From positions 12,636,062 to 12,696,061 of the forward strand of contig OU612074.1 of assembly GCA_914767715.1 (NCBI GenBank): 60,000 bases of DNA, written 5' to 3'. Under the pieces are notes generated by a model. The model made no database searches and was not told the DNA's origin. It saw only the letters and a program-made list of their open reading frames with translations. Source of the stretch: Membranipora membranacea (Eukaryota > Bryozoa > Gymnolaemata > Cheilostomatida > Membraniporidae). A program made the position numbers and the translations under genes. This document shows positions 12,901 through 24,000 of the stretch, one piece after another; positions within the stretch are counted from its first letter, which is position 1, and each line of letters opens with the position of its first letter.

Positions 12901-15900
12901 TGGTGTACTATTGGTGACGAGAACTGATGTAGTTGAACTCAAGCTAGGATCAAAAGTTGTTTGAGCCAAAGAAGGCAGATGATTTGTTATAGAGGGACTG
13001 CTTCTGCTGGTTGTTGATGTATCAGGACCCTTCACTGTATTTGTTACATTTTCTATCATTGCTCCATCTGTTGCAGCTGAGAGCATTGGTGTACTGCTAG
13101 TGGTCTGATTCCGCTCAGCTGTGATAGAGCTGACCCCTGTAGTCGTCAGATTGATGCTGGAAACTCTGTCATTGGTTGTTGTGTCTTCTACATCTGAATG
13201 GGATGTTGTCGTAATTTTGGCCTCCGTTGATACACCCTGGTTATCAGTGGTCGAGGGGGCGAATGTTGATCCTTGTGTAGAATTTACAAGCATGCTGATT
13301 TCTGACTCACTCGTCAGAATGCTTGTGGGAGAGGTGCTGCTGTGTTCTATTTGACAAATATTAGGAGTAAATTTAAAAGTGACAAAAGGTGAGTCCTGCT
13401 ACCGATTTTCAGATGAAAACTCATACCAGTGAATTCTTTATACTATGAGCTTTTTGTACTAGCAGTTTTCTAGCCTAGTATAAAGGAGCATCTGGTACGC
13501 AGTTAGGATTTAAGAAGTGCAACAGTAATTTAACGTGTTCAAACAGTAAAAAATGGCCTCTTACCTGCAGCAACTGTTTCCATGGTTTGGGTTGTGGTGA
13601 GTTCCGCAGGGACTGGTGGTTCTGTAACCGTATTAGTCTCAGTACCATTAGTTTCTTGAGACAAAACACTCAGCGGACAACAGGCTACTACCATTAGCGC
13701 CATAAAGCCCTGCAAATTAAAATGAATATATAGATTAACCAGCAAACTCAGTGTTATCAGTGACCTAATTGTAAGTATATATGGTGATATTGAGTGAGAT
13801 ACCAAATTACAGTTGACTTAGACCTTGTACAATCAGGCACCCTCCCTGGTACAATTGAAGGAGCGCTTTGCTTTGTGCTATTGACAAGTATGACATGGGA
13901 ATTTCATTTCCAATCACTATGGTTCCATGGGTCGATTTTGTGGTTCACTCCAATTTCGAATGGTTAGAATCCAGTGGATTCTAACCATTCCCATGATGGG
14001 AAAAACATGAAAAGAATCTGCCGCGGCCGAGATTTGAACCCCGGCCTCCCGCGTTAAATCCTTTTGAAGGCATTGTGTGCACCGCCGCTAACCATTCAGC
14101 CACGACACCAATTGGAAATTCATAGAAAAAACACGGTTTGGATATTCGCGTCCAAAAAGTCATTCGTCACAATCGGAATTTGACTTTAATGCCATTTCCA
14201 TGGGGCGATTACTACCGAAATCCTTACATAATCGATCCATGGAACCATAGCGAATTACTTGTACAATAAATGAGAGGACAATTAACAATGCGGTCTTTTA
14301 TATGGGCCTGTAACATCAACTAAGAAGAGGAGTTTCCAGAGCAGACCAGTGATAACGGCAATCTGTAAAGTAACATGTGATACAATACACTAAATATTTC
14401 CCTAAGAACATAACATAGGCCTACACAAGCATGTGAGGGTTTTCATTAATTCTATTCAGGTAACATAACAAACTCTCCTGACCCAACGTGGTAAATTCAA
14501 TCATTGAAACAGTCCTGATGAACCAATCAGACATCAATAAATCACCTACCACACCTTCATTAGATACAACCGTAGGCATAGTTCATATGCCAAACCTGGT
14601 TATATGCCTGAGATGCAGCAAACACATATTAGGGCATCCATATTATCATTTTTCTTCAACCAAGTACACTGGTCAAAGTGTAGATAACCCCTATAATTAT
14701 AATTATGTTTACATTTAATGCATTACGCATAATCTCATAATAAACATCGCTGACCGTCACCAGCCTTGCAGATGGAATCATCTCGACACACCATGAGTCA
14801 TGATGAGTCTGTATTTAGCTAGTGCTGATTATCACATATTTGGTAAGAAGTTGTGATGAATAGCCATAGGAGACGGGACAGGCTCGTGACATTCAGAGTT
14901 GTCCACAATATATCAAGGATCACCAAAACCAATGACCTACTATCCTACTACAAAATTTTCATATGCAATCAGGGCAATGGCATTGTTGAATTTGGAATGA
15001 TCTTCTTGGTACAGAATCCTCAATTTGCGTTGCGGGAATGATGTCAAAGTGCCTCATAGATTCCAAGAAATATTTTGTGACAGCCAAATAACATTAAAAA
15101 TGAGAGCGCCAAACAACCATTATAAGTTTTTCTTCATAACTGTCATTTTCGCAGAGACCTGTGACTGATGCTTCTGTTGTCTAATGTTTGACATTGATGC
15201 GAATTCCAAACAGAGATCTTCTGTTGTCAGAAAGATATCAGATATAGAGCGAACAACTCTAAATTTTTATTGCTGCGTGTTGCATGGCAATTTTTTCTTT
15301 GCGCCTTGACTAGCAGTGACTACCTGCGCACATAGGTCTCATCACTACTTTACTCTCAATTTCTTAGTTTACTTAAACTCAACTTTTTTGGTGAATTAGA
15401 AAAAAAAAAGAGTACAGCCAGGCTAACTTCGAACAGGAAGGGTGGTAGGGTAGGGAGAGTGTTAACTCTATTTTGGGTGTCGTCAATCTATCTAAACAGA
15501 GAGGAACAACTTCTGGAAAACTCTGACTCAGCATACCAGTTTTATTTCACCACCACACCCATCATAGCAGTTATCTCTCACCTCATAGTGATCTAAAATC
15601 TAATCTCTAAACCCATAAATTTACTACGTGATAGAGACTGACAGCTGACTCAACCAAATAAATGGACTACAAAATGATCTAAAACTGTTTCATGCCCTAC
15701 CCTAAGACTGCGTCATAGTAGGCCTCCATGGATAGTAGGCCTAACAAAGTTACAGGTTTGCTTTTGCTAAACCCTGTATCAACTCAGCAATTTAATTTTT
15801 CTGTTTACCATGTAAACAAAGTGACAGTTACGATCAAGTTAAACAGTGTGCTTTATTGTATACTTGTGTGGTCCTGATACACCATCGAAATAGCATAAAA

Positions 15901-18900
15901 TCAGGAAGCAGGCGGGGCTGAGTATAACACAAGATGCACAAATCGATTTCTCAGCAAAGGTCAGCCATTCATAGAAGGAACTTCCTGGTCCGATGATCAT
16001 GTTACATTGGAATTGATAAAATTACATTCTGGGTCATGACACATCAAAAGAACTCAATCGTCGTTCACAGCTTGAAAATCACTTCAATTTAAAGAAATTA
16101 AACTTTAAAGCATCCATGAAATGAACCTTAAAATAATCAAAGGAACTGCTCCAGCTTAAAAACTTTAAAATGAGCCCAAGAACAGCTCAATTGGTCAACT
16201 AGGACTAAAGTTACGTCTTATCAAAGTTAGGCCTCGCTGACGCTTGCTCGCGCAGGGGGTTATGATGTCATAGACATACATTTTGTGTATATGTCTACCA
16301 TTAGAAACTTTGGACTCGTGTAATTTCATCAAAATTGGATGAAACGAGATGAAATTCACCGTAGCTCATGACATCATAGTGATTAATCCAAAGCAAAAAA
16401 TTGAAGGAGATAAACGCATATTTTGTTGGGGAAAAAAGTTGGGTTTCACTTTAATAGTTCCATATACAAAAAATGTCGAATATCGGTCGAAAACCCTGAT
16501 GTGACCTCACACCCAGGCTTTCCGATTTCACAAGCAATTATTGAAAGGGCCGACTTCAATGCCTCATAACACAGCTTGTAGTGGTCCGAGAGGGTCAATT
16601 TTGGGCTTGTTTTGAAGCTGATTAGCTGGAGAAACAGCATTGATAATCCCAGTCTTCATTTCATGGATACTTTAATATGAATGCAGGTCTCATCTGTGAC
16701 ATTTTATTGGGAGAAAAACAAGCAACCCAATAGTGTATTGACCTACAAACATTTTGTTTGCCATCCAACGACGACTCCAAATTACACCAAATGGTTCCGC
16801 AAAATGATACTAGCACAGAGTCCTTTGATATATCTGATGTTTGTGATACAAGTTGCTGACGTCATCAGTTTTAACCAACCAGTTCATATTAAGGCATATA
16901 ATGCTGATTCTTCAGTCGAGGTTGTATATAATCATAAGCAGAGAGGAAGCGCTTCGGACATGAAACATGAATTCAACAACGCACCAACTATATAATCATC
17001 CAGCAGTAACACTATAATTATGAGAACTTCACAACAAAATATCACTGCAGACATTGACTCACGACTTATTTTTAGTAGGTCTTCTATCACAGGGGTTGAT
17101 ATTACCTAGCTATCCAGCATTATAGCCTTGCCTAATGTTTGAATTACCAGAAAGGACCATCATTAAGTTTTGTCAATATTATGAAAAGCCTACCTCCATG
17201 ATAAACAACCATCAAAAACTATAAATTATTATCAAAAAATGCCATCATATATCATCATTGAAGACTTTATTTCAATGCTTCATCTCATTGCAAAACTGAC
17301 TTTGAGAACAATACAAATAGGCTTACAGAGACACAAAATCCCCCCCCCCCCCTCCACTCTGATACTAAAGGGAGATCTAAGAACCTGTGGAAATCTGCCA
17401 TCCTTGTCTTACTGATGCTATAAAGTAAAAACAAAAGTTGACAGGTAATGGTGGGGAACCATAAAGCTCCCTTAGGCTAGAGGGTGGGAAGAGGTTTCGG
17501 GACAGGTGACACCCTTTCTAGGCTACTAACTGGCATACTATGGATATTATAGATCACACAAATCGTCAGTGTTATATGAGTTATAGTATCTCCTCTGTTG
17601 AAACAGATAAAATACCCCCATTGTATATGTGCAGACTGCTAGTCCCAGGTTATTCAACATCGTATATGTTTATCATACATCTATTTGGCCAAAATCCATT
17701 CACTGTTTTTATCTCTGAATGGATATTGAGTCATTCTTGGTAAGGTGTATTGCCAGGACTCTGGACTGACTCCATCAGTTGGGAATTTTGTTTCAACGAA
17801 AGTTGACTAGCAACGGTGGATGGGAAAAAGAACCAAAATAGTGAGCTGCTTGATATCGTCCAGTGATATACAGGGGAGGGGGGGTAGAGCAAAACTCCCT
17901 AGTAAGCCCCACACTTAGTCTAATCGCATCATAGCTTTGGGCCATACAACTTTTGAATATGAGTTTCACTCTATAGTATTGGGGGGACATTCTTTTGAGT
18001 TATGGAGATCTAAAATTAACTGAGGTCCTCTATATCTGATCTTCCCATAACCTCAAACGCTTTTACAGCCTAACTGTTTGCCTTCAAACAAGGAAAACAG
18101 CTGAATAGCCATACCCTCAGGCTTTGATAACCTAGTCAGATTAATTATTAATAATAGTCAAGTATTTAGAAAGAAAACAAAAGGATTCGAAAGAGTTTTA
18201 TGTAGGCTCTTTAATAGTTTGCAGTAATTTTATCACACCTAATAGGGGTAACCTTTATAATTAGGAGTGGAGCCTGCGCTTTTCAGGAACCTCAAGTAAA
18301 TCTACTTACAAGCTTCACAACAAACCTACACAATAATGTTGTCGTGTCAAGTGATTTATTCAATTAGGTACCAGAATGCGGACCTTTTTTCATCTTACAC
18401 TAGTTGCTGGAAGGTTAAACCCACGACCTACCTACACTCTAACAAAACCCTGGAGGAAAGCGAAAGCCTTGCTTGTTTACTGTGGGTGTGATCCGCTGGG
18501 TCTACATGGTGATTGGTTGCCTTACGATGCTATCACAAACACCAAACACTCCATATAATTACACCATACATTATAAAGTTAAGATAAGAGGATTAAATTC
18601 AGACAGAGGTAGCTTTTACACTGATTACATATTATTGCTCATAATATTATTCTACCTTGTGTGATGGTTTCCCCTAGGTCTACAAGCGCCTTATCTAGGG
18701 TCACAGGTAAGCCAGCAATCCTCAAGATGACATAGACCTTAAGTCTTCCCCTAGAATTCCAGACAGGGCATTGGGAGAACAAAAAGAAGCACTGTTCGAC
18801 AACAAGGCCACTTGACAAGCGAAAAATCCTCCTCGGCTTACCAATGAAACAAGAGTATGAACATCAGGAAATATGAAGTTTAGGAAACAGATCAGGCATT

Positions 18901-20765
18901 GCTTTCTAGCTCATCTGACCTCTCCCATCAAAGGTCACATCCTAGGAGGCACACTGCATCACTTCTTGGTTGATAAAGTTTGTAATGGACTACTTAACTG
19001 ATTAGCCTACTAAATATGCTTTACGAAAGTCTCTTATCTCAACGAGGAAGTGTATCGATACAATGTCCAGTTGAGCTGCTTGTAGATTTCACGCCCAATG
19101 ACAAATATATCACTGCGTGAAAATCACAGCTAAACAAAATCATATCACCATAACCTCCTCTCATAATACTGGGTCTTGAAAATTCCGATCGCGAGCGACT
19201 GAACTGACTGAACGCTCACACTGGCAGACGCTATGAATAATATTACATGTTGCTGCAGCATAATCCATCAAGAATAGTCTGTACCATGAAAGTGGTGGAA
19301 TGGTATATAAGATTGATTTTGCTAAGGACCTTATACCACTGACTGAGAAGAGAAATTATGACATCTATGCTTTTGAGCCGATTACCATAACCAACAACCT
19401 AGCAAGAAATCCTGCAACAATCGGGTGAATCTCGCGGTTATCTTGTAACATATTGTGAGAGCTGACCACAGTGACATAGAGATTGATGGTCGTGCATGAG
19501 TGAGAAGGGTGCGATTGTGAAATCTGTCAATGACTCAGCCAGAAACGCACTCTCTGACAGTGGATTTCAGAGCCAATCCTTCATTACACAGGCCTGTAGT
19601 TCTAGGGAAGACTGGGACGCGCTGCCTCCCCTAAAATTGCTTTAATTGAATATTTTGGATTTGGGACTTCCATTTGCTCTTCATATCATTAAATTGCTTT
19701 GGGGGCTGGTGACTCAGGAGGAGCTTACAGTACTCAGCCTGGTGTTACTTCACATCCTCAAGTATTCTCGCCGCCCCTACCGCTTTCCCTAGACTACGGC
19801 ACTGTTACATTACAAACAACCAGTTGTGCAATGAACTTTCCTTCATCATTGAGTAGCGTAATGAAGATGCTGACAGTTCAAATCACAGTTTCTCTTTACT
19901 GGTTGTGTTACAACAAGGAAGCAATGTAGCAAAACATTGTAACTAATCTAAAATATGTTTGACATCTTAACAGTTTTATTTTCTAGCTGAGCCTATTTTT
20001 CAAATGATGCAGTAGGGAAGCGCACCTATTTTTATTCAAAACACACCCCAATAAAGCGAACCATCTTATTAAAAATGAACCATCCCAATGCGACGAAAGA
20101 TTCCTATACAAGGAACAACCAGACAGCTACAAGTCAAAAAGGAACCAAAGTCAAATTAGTTCTAACCCAGATTAGAATCTCTAGCAAAACACTCCGCTGA
20201 GATAATGAAGTCTGGGAGTGAAGGTGATCATCTAGGAGAGACAAAACCACACGATCTACAGAAAATTTTAAACAGTCACGCCAGAACTTGACATAATTTC
20301 CACTTTTCAATAACTCGATTTCAATCCTCAACCCGACCTGAAAACAGAAACTTCTTCACTGGGACAACACTGTTGATTTATCTTGCAGGAGATTTCACTT
20401 TGTTGTAAATAATATATCACGATATAACCAGGCTCAATGTAAGAAAAGTACGAACATATATGACACCCTCCAATTTCACAACAATCCCCGTCCTTTCAAC
20501 ACAAGATGACATATCGCAACATGGCAATCATTTGTTAATATAATCCCTGACTTATATATCACAGCCTGAGGTTGTAGAGATTGTGTTATATATCAAGATT
20601 TCTTAGTAAAAATGTGCTGGTAACTGAGTGTTGGCCTAGCTATGTGGAATGTAAGCTGTAACTTGTTGCATTTGTAGGATGTCTTGAAAACCTTTTTTTT
20701 TGTAGCCAGCATCGTATCAAACATACTGATTGACTTACCAGTAGGGTTTTAGGTACACCCGCCAT
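1..20765 (-). CDS. Left-copy FN3-repeat, mucin-like receptor, 3' end beyond window
   Basis: Inverted paralogue of the right-copy gene, transcribed leftwards. Exons in transcript order: 20765-20739 (MAGVPKTLL), 13709-13565, mucin exon 13346-12720, FN3 domains (numbered as in the right copy) 2 to 12, FN3-13 first half 943-780, and the first 9 bases of the next exon at 9-1. All splice sites seen follow AG/GT, and domain junctions are phase 1. No stop or frameshift was found in the exons inside the window, so this copy looks intact as far as seen. It lacks the FN3-1 domain of the right copy: the intron between linker exon and mucin exon is only about 220 bp. The transmembrane and tail exons would lie beyond base 1 and cannot be assessed. 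Confidence 0.8.
395..715 (+). mobile_element. 5'-truncated LINE 3' end, left arm only
   Basis: An ORF (427-666) ends in a pattern typical of the C-terminus of non-LTR retrotransposon reverse transcriptases (SRTVRLFNSFVPNSIRILN), followed by a short tail with repeated TTATC. It is homologous to the fragment at 29,988-30,555 but from a different subfamily. The matching right-arm intron lacks it, giving the empty site. Confidence 0.65.
1238..1740 (-). CDS. FN3-12 of left receptor (two exons)
   Basis: Exons 1740-1556 and 1364-1238. Mirror of the right domain with several substitutions; the second half ends in the same TAEF and gtaagta donor. Confidence 0.82.
2600..3284 (-). CDS. FN3-11 of left receptor (two exons)
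   Basis: Exons 3284-3100 and 2810-2600. Differs from the right copy at several residues (for example SCGVP versus CCGDA), unlike the identical FN3-2 to FN3-9 domains. Confidence 0.83.
4104..4765 (-). CDS. FN3-10 of left receptor (two exons)
   Basis: Exons 4765-4637 and 4283-4104. Mirror of the right domain; the intron holds a CA run where the right arm has TG. Confidence 0.82.
5004..5255 (-). CDS. FN3-9 of left receptor (single exon)
   Basis: Mirror of 43192-43443 with the same residues and splice sites. Confidence 0.85.
5399..6050 (-). CDS. FN3-8 of left receptor (two exons), tandem unit B
   Basis: Exons 6050-5929 and 5558-5399, mirror of the right unit B (sum 48,447). Confidence 0.82.
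6414..7064 (-). CDS. FN3-7 of left receptor (two exons), tandem unit A
   Basis: Exons 7064-6943 and 6573-6414, mirror of the right unit A. Same motifs and splice phases. Confidence 0.82.
7199..7618 (+). mobile_element. hAT-like transposon end/fragment (left arm)
   Basis: Begins CAGTTGTGGGCAACCTGCGG, closely resembling hAT-superfamily terminal repeats, and is followed by repeated CGGCCTAATTGT units. No matching opposite terminus is seen at the other junction (about 7,618), so it is a fragment replacing part of a tandem FN3 unit. No transposase ORF. Confidence 0.5.
7654..7805 (-). pseudogene. Truncated second-half FN3 exon in left arm
   Basis: Mirror of the right-arm remnant: donor-like end at about 7654-7672, truncated near 7800. 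It adjoins the hAT-like fragment. Presence in both arms means the truncation predates the last homogenisation of the arms. Confidence 0.6.
7860..8277 (-). CDS. FN3-6 of left receptor (two exons)
   Basis: Exons 8277-8158 and 8033-7860, mirror of the right domain with the same phase-1 internal intron and the same predicted residues. Confidence 0.82.
9395..9661 (-). CDS. FN3-5 of left receptor (single exon)
   Basis: Mirror of 38784-39050 with identical predicted residues. The following intron (8278-9394) is also nearly identical to its right-arm partner and holds no recognisable gene. Confidence 0.85.
9939..10205 (-). CDS. FN3-4 of left receptor (single exon)
   Basis: Mirror of 38240-38506, predicted residues identical. 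CxxC pair and LTPGKSYNF motif present. Confidence 0.85.
10419..10682 (-). CDS. FN3-3 of left receptor (single exon)
   Basis: Mirror of 37763-38026 with identical predicted domain. Trp in LTWVNPEG and LTPGERYTF motif visible. Confidence 0.85.
10839..11102 (-). CDS. FN3-2 of left receptor (single exon)
   Basis: Mirror of 37343-37606 (sum 48,445), with identical predicted residues and the same splice sites. Follows the mucin exon after an intron of about 1.6 kb that is also nearly identical between the arms for most of its length. Confidence 0.85.
12720..13346 (-). CDS. Mucin-like Ser/Thr exon of left receptor, intact
   Basis: 627 nt (209 codons), phase 1 on both sides, very rich in Thr and Ser with multiple N-glycosylation sites. 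The donor is GTAAGA after ACTAAAATGATGC. The reading frame happens to stay open past the donor to about 12457, but the canonical donor and the following phase-matched FN3 exon favour splicing. Differs from the right exon by substitutions and by several indels as well as the 11 bp. Confidence 0.8.
13565..13709 (-). CDS. Left receptor exon 2: signal-peptide core and Thr/Glu-rich linker
   Basis: Phase 0 in, phase 1 out, length 145 nt. It reads GFMALMVVACCPLSVLSQ and then a Thr/Glu/Pro-rich linker with potential N-glycosylation sites. Exon position and phases match the right copy, but the residues do not, so this exon has diverged far more than the FN3 exons. Confidence 0.75.
13917..14250. mobile_element. 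Inverted-repeat element carrying a tRNA-Ser-like sequence
   Basis: Imperfect terminal inverted repeats CTATGGTTCCATGGRTCGAT at each end (13917 and 14250) enclose a tRNA-like segment. A shorter inverted match (attgacaagta / tacttgtacaat) lies just outside. No counterpart is seen in the right arm. Target-site duplication not resolved. Confidence 0.55.
14019..14109 (-). tRNA. tRNA-Ser-like pseudogene or tRNA-derived segment
   Basis: On the minus strand TGGCTGAATGGTTAGC resembles an A box and GGGTTCAAATCT a B box, and the ~91-nt length fits a class II (Ser-type) tRNA. The acceptor stem pairs only partly and no clean anticodon stem is found, so it is more likely tRNA-derived than a working tRNA. 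Confidence 0.4.
16109..16671. mobile_element. TTAA-flanked MITE in left intron 1
   Basis: Terminal inverted repeats AGYATCCATGAAATGAA, flanked by TTAA at 16105-16108 and 16672-16675. The right arm (around 32,117-32,126) has one TTAA and no insert, a clean empty site. TTAA duplication is characteristic of piggyBac-type transposition. No transposase. Confidence 0.75.
16830..17090. promoter_or_regulatory. Conserved intronic block with perfect CRE palindrome (left)
   Basis: About 260 bp nearly identical to its right-arm mirror while neighbouring intron sequence differs by about 10 percent. Contains TGACGTCA (16857-16864), the consensus CREB/ATF site. An enhancer role is inference; local gene conversion is an alternative. 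Confidence 0.35.
20739..20765 (-). CDS. Exon 1 of left receptor, start codon and signal-peptide N-region
   Basis: Mirror of the right exon 1: ATG GCG..., nine codons, GTAAGT donor, phase 0. Joined to the exon at 13709 it reads MAGVPKTLL then GFMALMVVACCPLSVLSQ, a plausible signal peptide although the second part is unrelated in detail to that of the right copy. The left exon 2 also has its own internal Met, so a downstream start is possible. Confidence 0.65.
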
Positions 20766-21000
20766 GTTTATATGTATGACTAGCTCTTGTTCTATGACCG
20801 CCTCGGGTCGGGCCTCCAGTAATCACACCAATCACAGTCTCTTTGTTTTAGAGACCATGAGTAACAAAGACAGTGAGAATTATTAGACCTACAAGAACAA
20901 AAGCAGTTCAGAATATCAAAATTGGCCATGGAGGATGTTACATGTTGCGTTGGTGATAGGAATAATTGAGCTTTGTGATCGATGAGTATGCAAATTAGCG
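20766..21000 (-). promoter_or_regulatory. Putative promoter/5' leader of left receptor
   Basis: Mirror of the right-arm upstream segment. The CCAAT box on the plus strand (20828-20832) lies 63 nt upstream of the minus-strand ATG. Homology with the right arm fades near 21,000, marking the inner end of the inverted repeat. Confidence 0.4.
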
Positions 21001-24000
21001 GAGAAGTCTTACTATCAAAGCGCAAGGCAGATAAATTTCCTTCCTCCAATATGATCTTGTAATGTTTATGTTTGAACTGAAGCCGGAGAGCAATGACTCA
21101 CTTAACGTGACAGAGATGGATACTTTGGCCATGAATGTGTCAGCTTGTTCCGTCAGTTCGAAACTCATATATCAAAATGTCCTAAATATAATGCCTTGTG
21201 CCACTTTTATTAGTTACTACCAGAAACCCTCATTTGTGGAGCTTAGTGACGTATTGGTATGTCAGATTTGGTGATTAGGTGATGGATAACAAGTATCACA
21301 AAAAGGCCCATCCATCTCCATATCTCAGATACGTCATGGACGGACCAAAGTGTTGTGTGGTTTGTCTTAAGAAGCATCATTGAAGCCGAGAAGAATTAGA
21401 TAGTTTTGTGACACGACCTAAGGGGAGGTGAATAGGTTTTCTTGCTGAGGCCTATTTCACTATAGATACCTCACAATTAGACCTCTATACTCAGGCCATT
21501 GATTAACATACCCACAATTTTTCATATCAGAATCTTAAGCTTTGCTTTCATTTCAGATGACATTGCAAATAAACGCTTATACAGGGTTTTTACAAGCTCT
21601 AAATTGAAGCATAAAATTGTTGAGCCTAACATTATGGCACTGGCTCTTATCAAATTAGAAGGAAGTACTCGCAGTGTGATATGTATTCCAAGCCAAGAAG
21701 TATTTATGTAAAAAATCGAATCTGCTTTTGCGATACACAAAGCAGATCAGTTTTTGCAATCTGAGATATGTTTACAATAAAAAGTCATTTTGATCTAAAA
21801 CAGATCAATCAGTGGTAGGTGCATAACACAACCAGTGGGGAAAATTCTCCCGATTACAGAGGGGAATTATAAATATCGATGCTGATGAGATATCCGGCTA
21901 TAGGAACAATTTATCTCCACAATCAAAAGTAAAAAAGTGTCTAGTTGTGTGGTTTGTGTCAATTTCTAGTTTTTTTGTGCGTGGATGATAGGGTTTACCA
22001 ATATGACCAAACCTTGGCCTTACTCAACAAAACGGAGAGATAACTTTTTTGAACCATCCAGTACAAACCTTCAAGTAACCAGTAGCCTAAGCTTGCTGTC
22101 GCACACCATCCAATAAATGTGTCTCTGATTTTATATAGTTTAGTTAGTCCGGTAAACTGTAGAGTAAGATGTTTACTAATAAATGAAGAGCGGCTTCCTT
22201 AATAAAATACAGTCAATCCGCTGCTTGAGATCTACAACGATAAAATTAGTAACTTTATGACAGATAGGCCTACTCAATGTAGTCTAACACCAATAGACAC
22301 AGGGTTCTGAACAACACGGTATATTCTCACATTTGAGTGACAGTAACCTAGACAGCACTGATGTGAATGGTCAGAATCACCACTTTGTCTTATAGGTGGT
22401 ACAATTTACCACTGTTTCGGTATGTGTATTCAGTGAATAACTTCCTTGCAGAAAACTTTAGCAAATCGTGTTGATTTATAAAAGTTATGTTGTGCCTATA
22501 ACTAGGCCTAAGGGAAAGAAAAGCATAGGCCTACACACACTACCAGTTCAGGCCCAAATACAACACCTAGGTATTGTACCAATTGATTCCAATCGAAGCT
22601 AGCTCACTATTGCCTTTATTGCAATTCATAGGCCTTAGTGGTACAAGCATTGATATGAATATATATCAATGGGTACAAGTATTACTGGTTTGGTATACAA
22701 TTCTATTGATGAGAGTGCCCTTGGTATAGTTAGTAGACCGAAAATGCTAGACTCACACCTTGTGTGATAAAAGTATATACTAAATAATGTTTATAGATTG
22801 CTCCAAAAAAAATGGCTCAACCATCATCTAATCACCACATCAAAAACTCAACATCAGTTACAACCTAAGGTAATCAGCACAATACATAGTGGTATGATGT
22901 AGAGAACAGAAATGGTAACCAGTTAAGCGAGAAGGTAATCATGATAACCTCTATAAACGAGGAAAACTCTTCAACTTTGAGCTTACTTTCAGAAAAGTTA
23001 GTCCAATGCCTACCTAGTACTAGTTTGAATTGCCAGATCAATGAGACGATAGATGGTTTACTAATTTAATCTATGTAGGCCTTAGATGAATGATTGTTCA
23101 ATCAATTGAAGATTGTTTCTGACAATACCAGTGATGAGTGAATAAGAAGAAAAGAAACTTTGTATAAATACTAACTTTTTCTTTTTGGAGAAGCTAAGAA
23201 AGCAAAAAATCTATTCCATGAAATCAGCACAAACCAATAATTCATGGATACTTTATGTTAGACAGGTTCAAATATCCACACAACCCTTTATTTTAGTAAT
23301 ATGGAGATATAATGGAGGATCTTTAGTTAATTGTAATGAAAATCAAACTCACCACAACTTGTCTCGTCTCTCACTTCTCTTTTAGCTGGGGAAGTTGTTC
23401 ATAAATGTCAAGGTCAATTACCTTCCTGATTGACATTTTCTAACCAATCAGGGCGCGGCGCTGAAGCTAATGGAAATCAGACAACTCCCGTAAAAAATGC
23501 ATGAGCAGACAAGTCTAAAAAACAATTTGATCGAATCCATGTGTACATATAGATCACCATTTTTTGCAAACTGATTTTGTCATGGCGGAGAGGAATTTCA
23601 ATGATATTTAAAATGTTCTTCATATGGTTTTTCTTACCCTAGTATTTCTTGAATGAAAAGAAATAGAAGATTTTATTTTCTTGAGTAGTATGGGCTTAGC
23701 AGGCTGAGACCTTTTGCGATGTTTAAGTATCAATATTATATTTTAAATAATGACTGTGATTAATATGCATTGAACTCTGCAAACTCTATCAGGCATTTTC
23801 TCTATATGCTTGTGATCATATTTTCCCCTATATTTCACAAGGTGAGGTGTCAAGACTCGAAAAAATCTAGAGTCTATGTCTCAGGAAAATAATATCGGAC
23901 ATTGACCACAATAGTGAGAGGAATGCTATCTGTGGAATTGATAACCATTCACCAACCCTTGAGTTATCCTGCTTAAAATATGTAGCCAATACAAAACAAA

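Larger units (their letters stand above)
13710..20738 (-). other. Intron 1 of left receptor
   Basis: About 7 kb between exon 1 and exon 2. From about 15,480 to 20,738 it aligns with right intron 1 in inverted orientation, with patches of high and low identity. It contains the MITEs at 13,917 and 16,109, a C-run (17,340-17,352), and a highly conserved block near 16,830-17,090. No other gene is supported. Confidence 0.6.
1..21000. repeat. Left arm of giant inverted duplication
   Basis: The left arm matches the reverse complement of about 27,980-54,590. Coordinates of matching exon ends sum to 48,445-48,448 over 4.1-11.1 kb, to 54,052 near 3.1 kb (the right arm has large insertions there) and to about 54,277-54,795 further out. 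Identity is near 100 percent in the middle, around 90-95 percent near the ends. Arm-specific transposon insertions account for much of the length difference. Confidence 0.92.

Noticed and set aside
16681-16995. 104-codon ORF conserved in part in both arms
   Set aside because: The conserved part is a block of nucleotide identity including non-coding flanks; no splice context. Kept only as a possible regulatory block.
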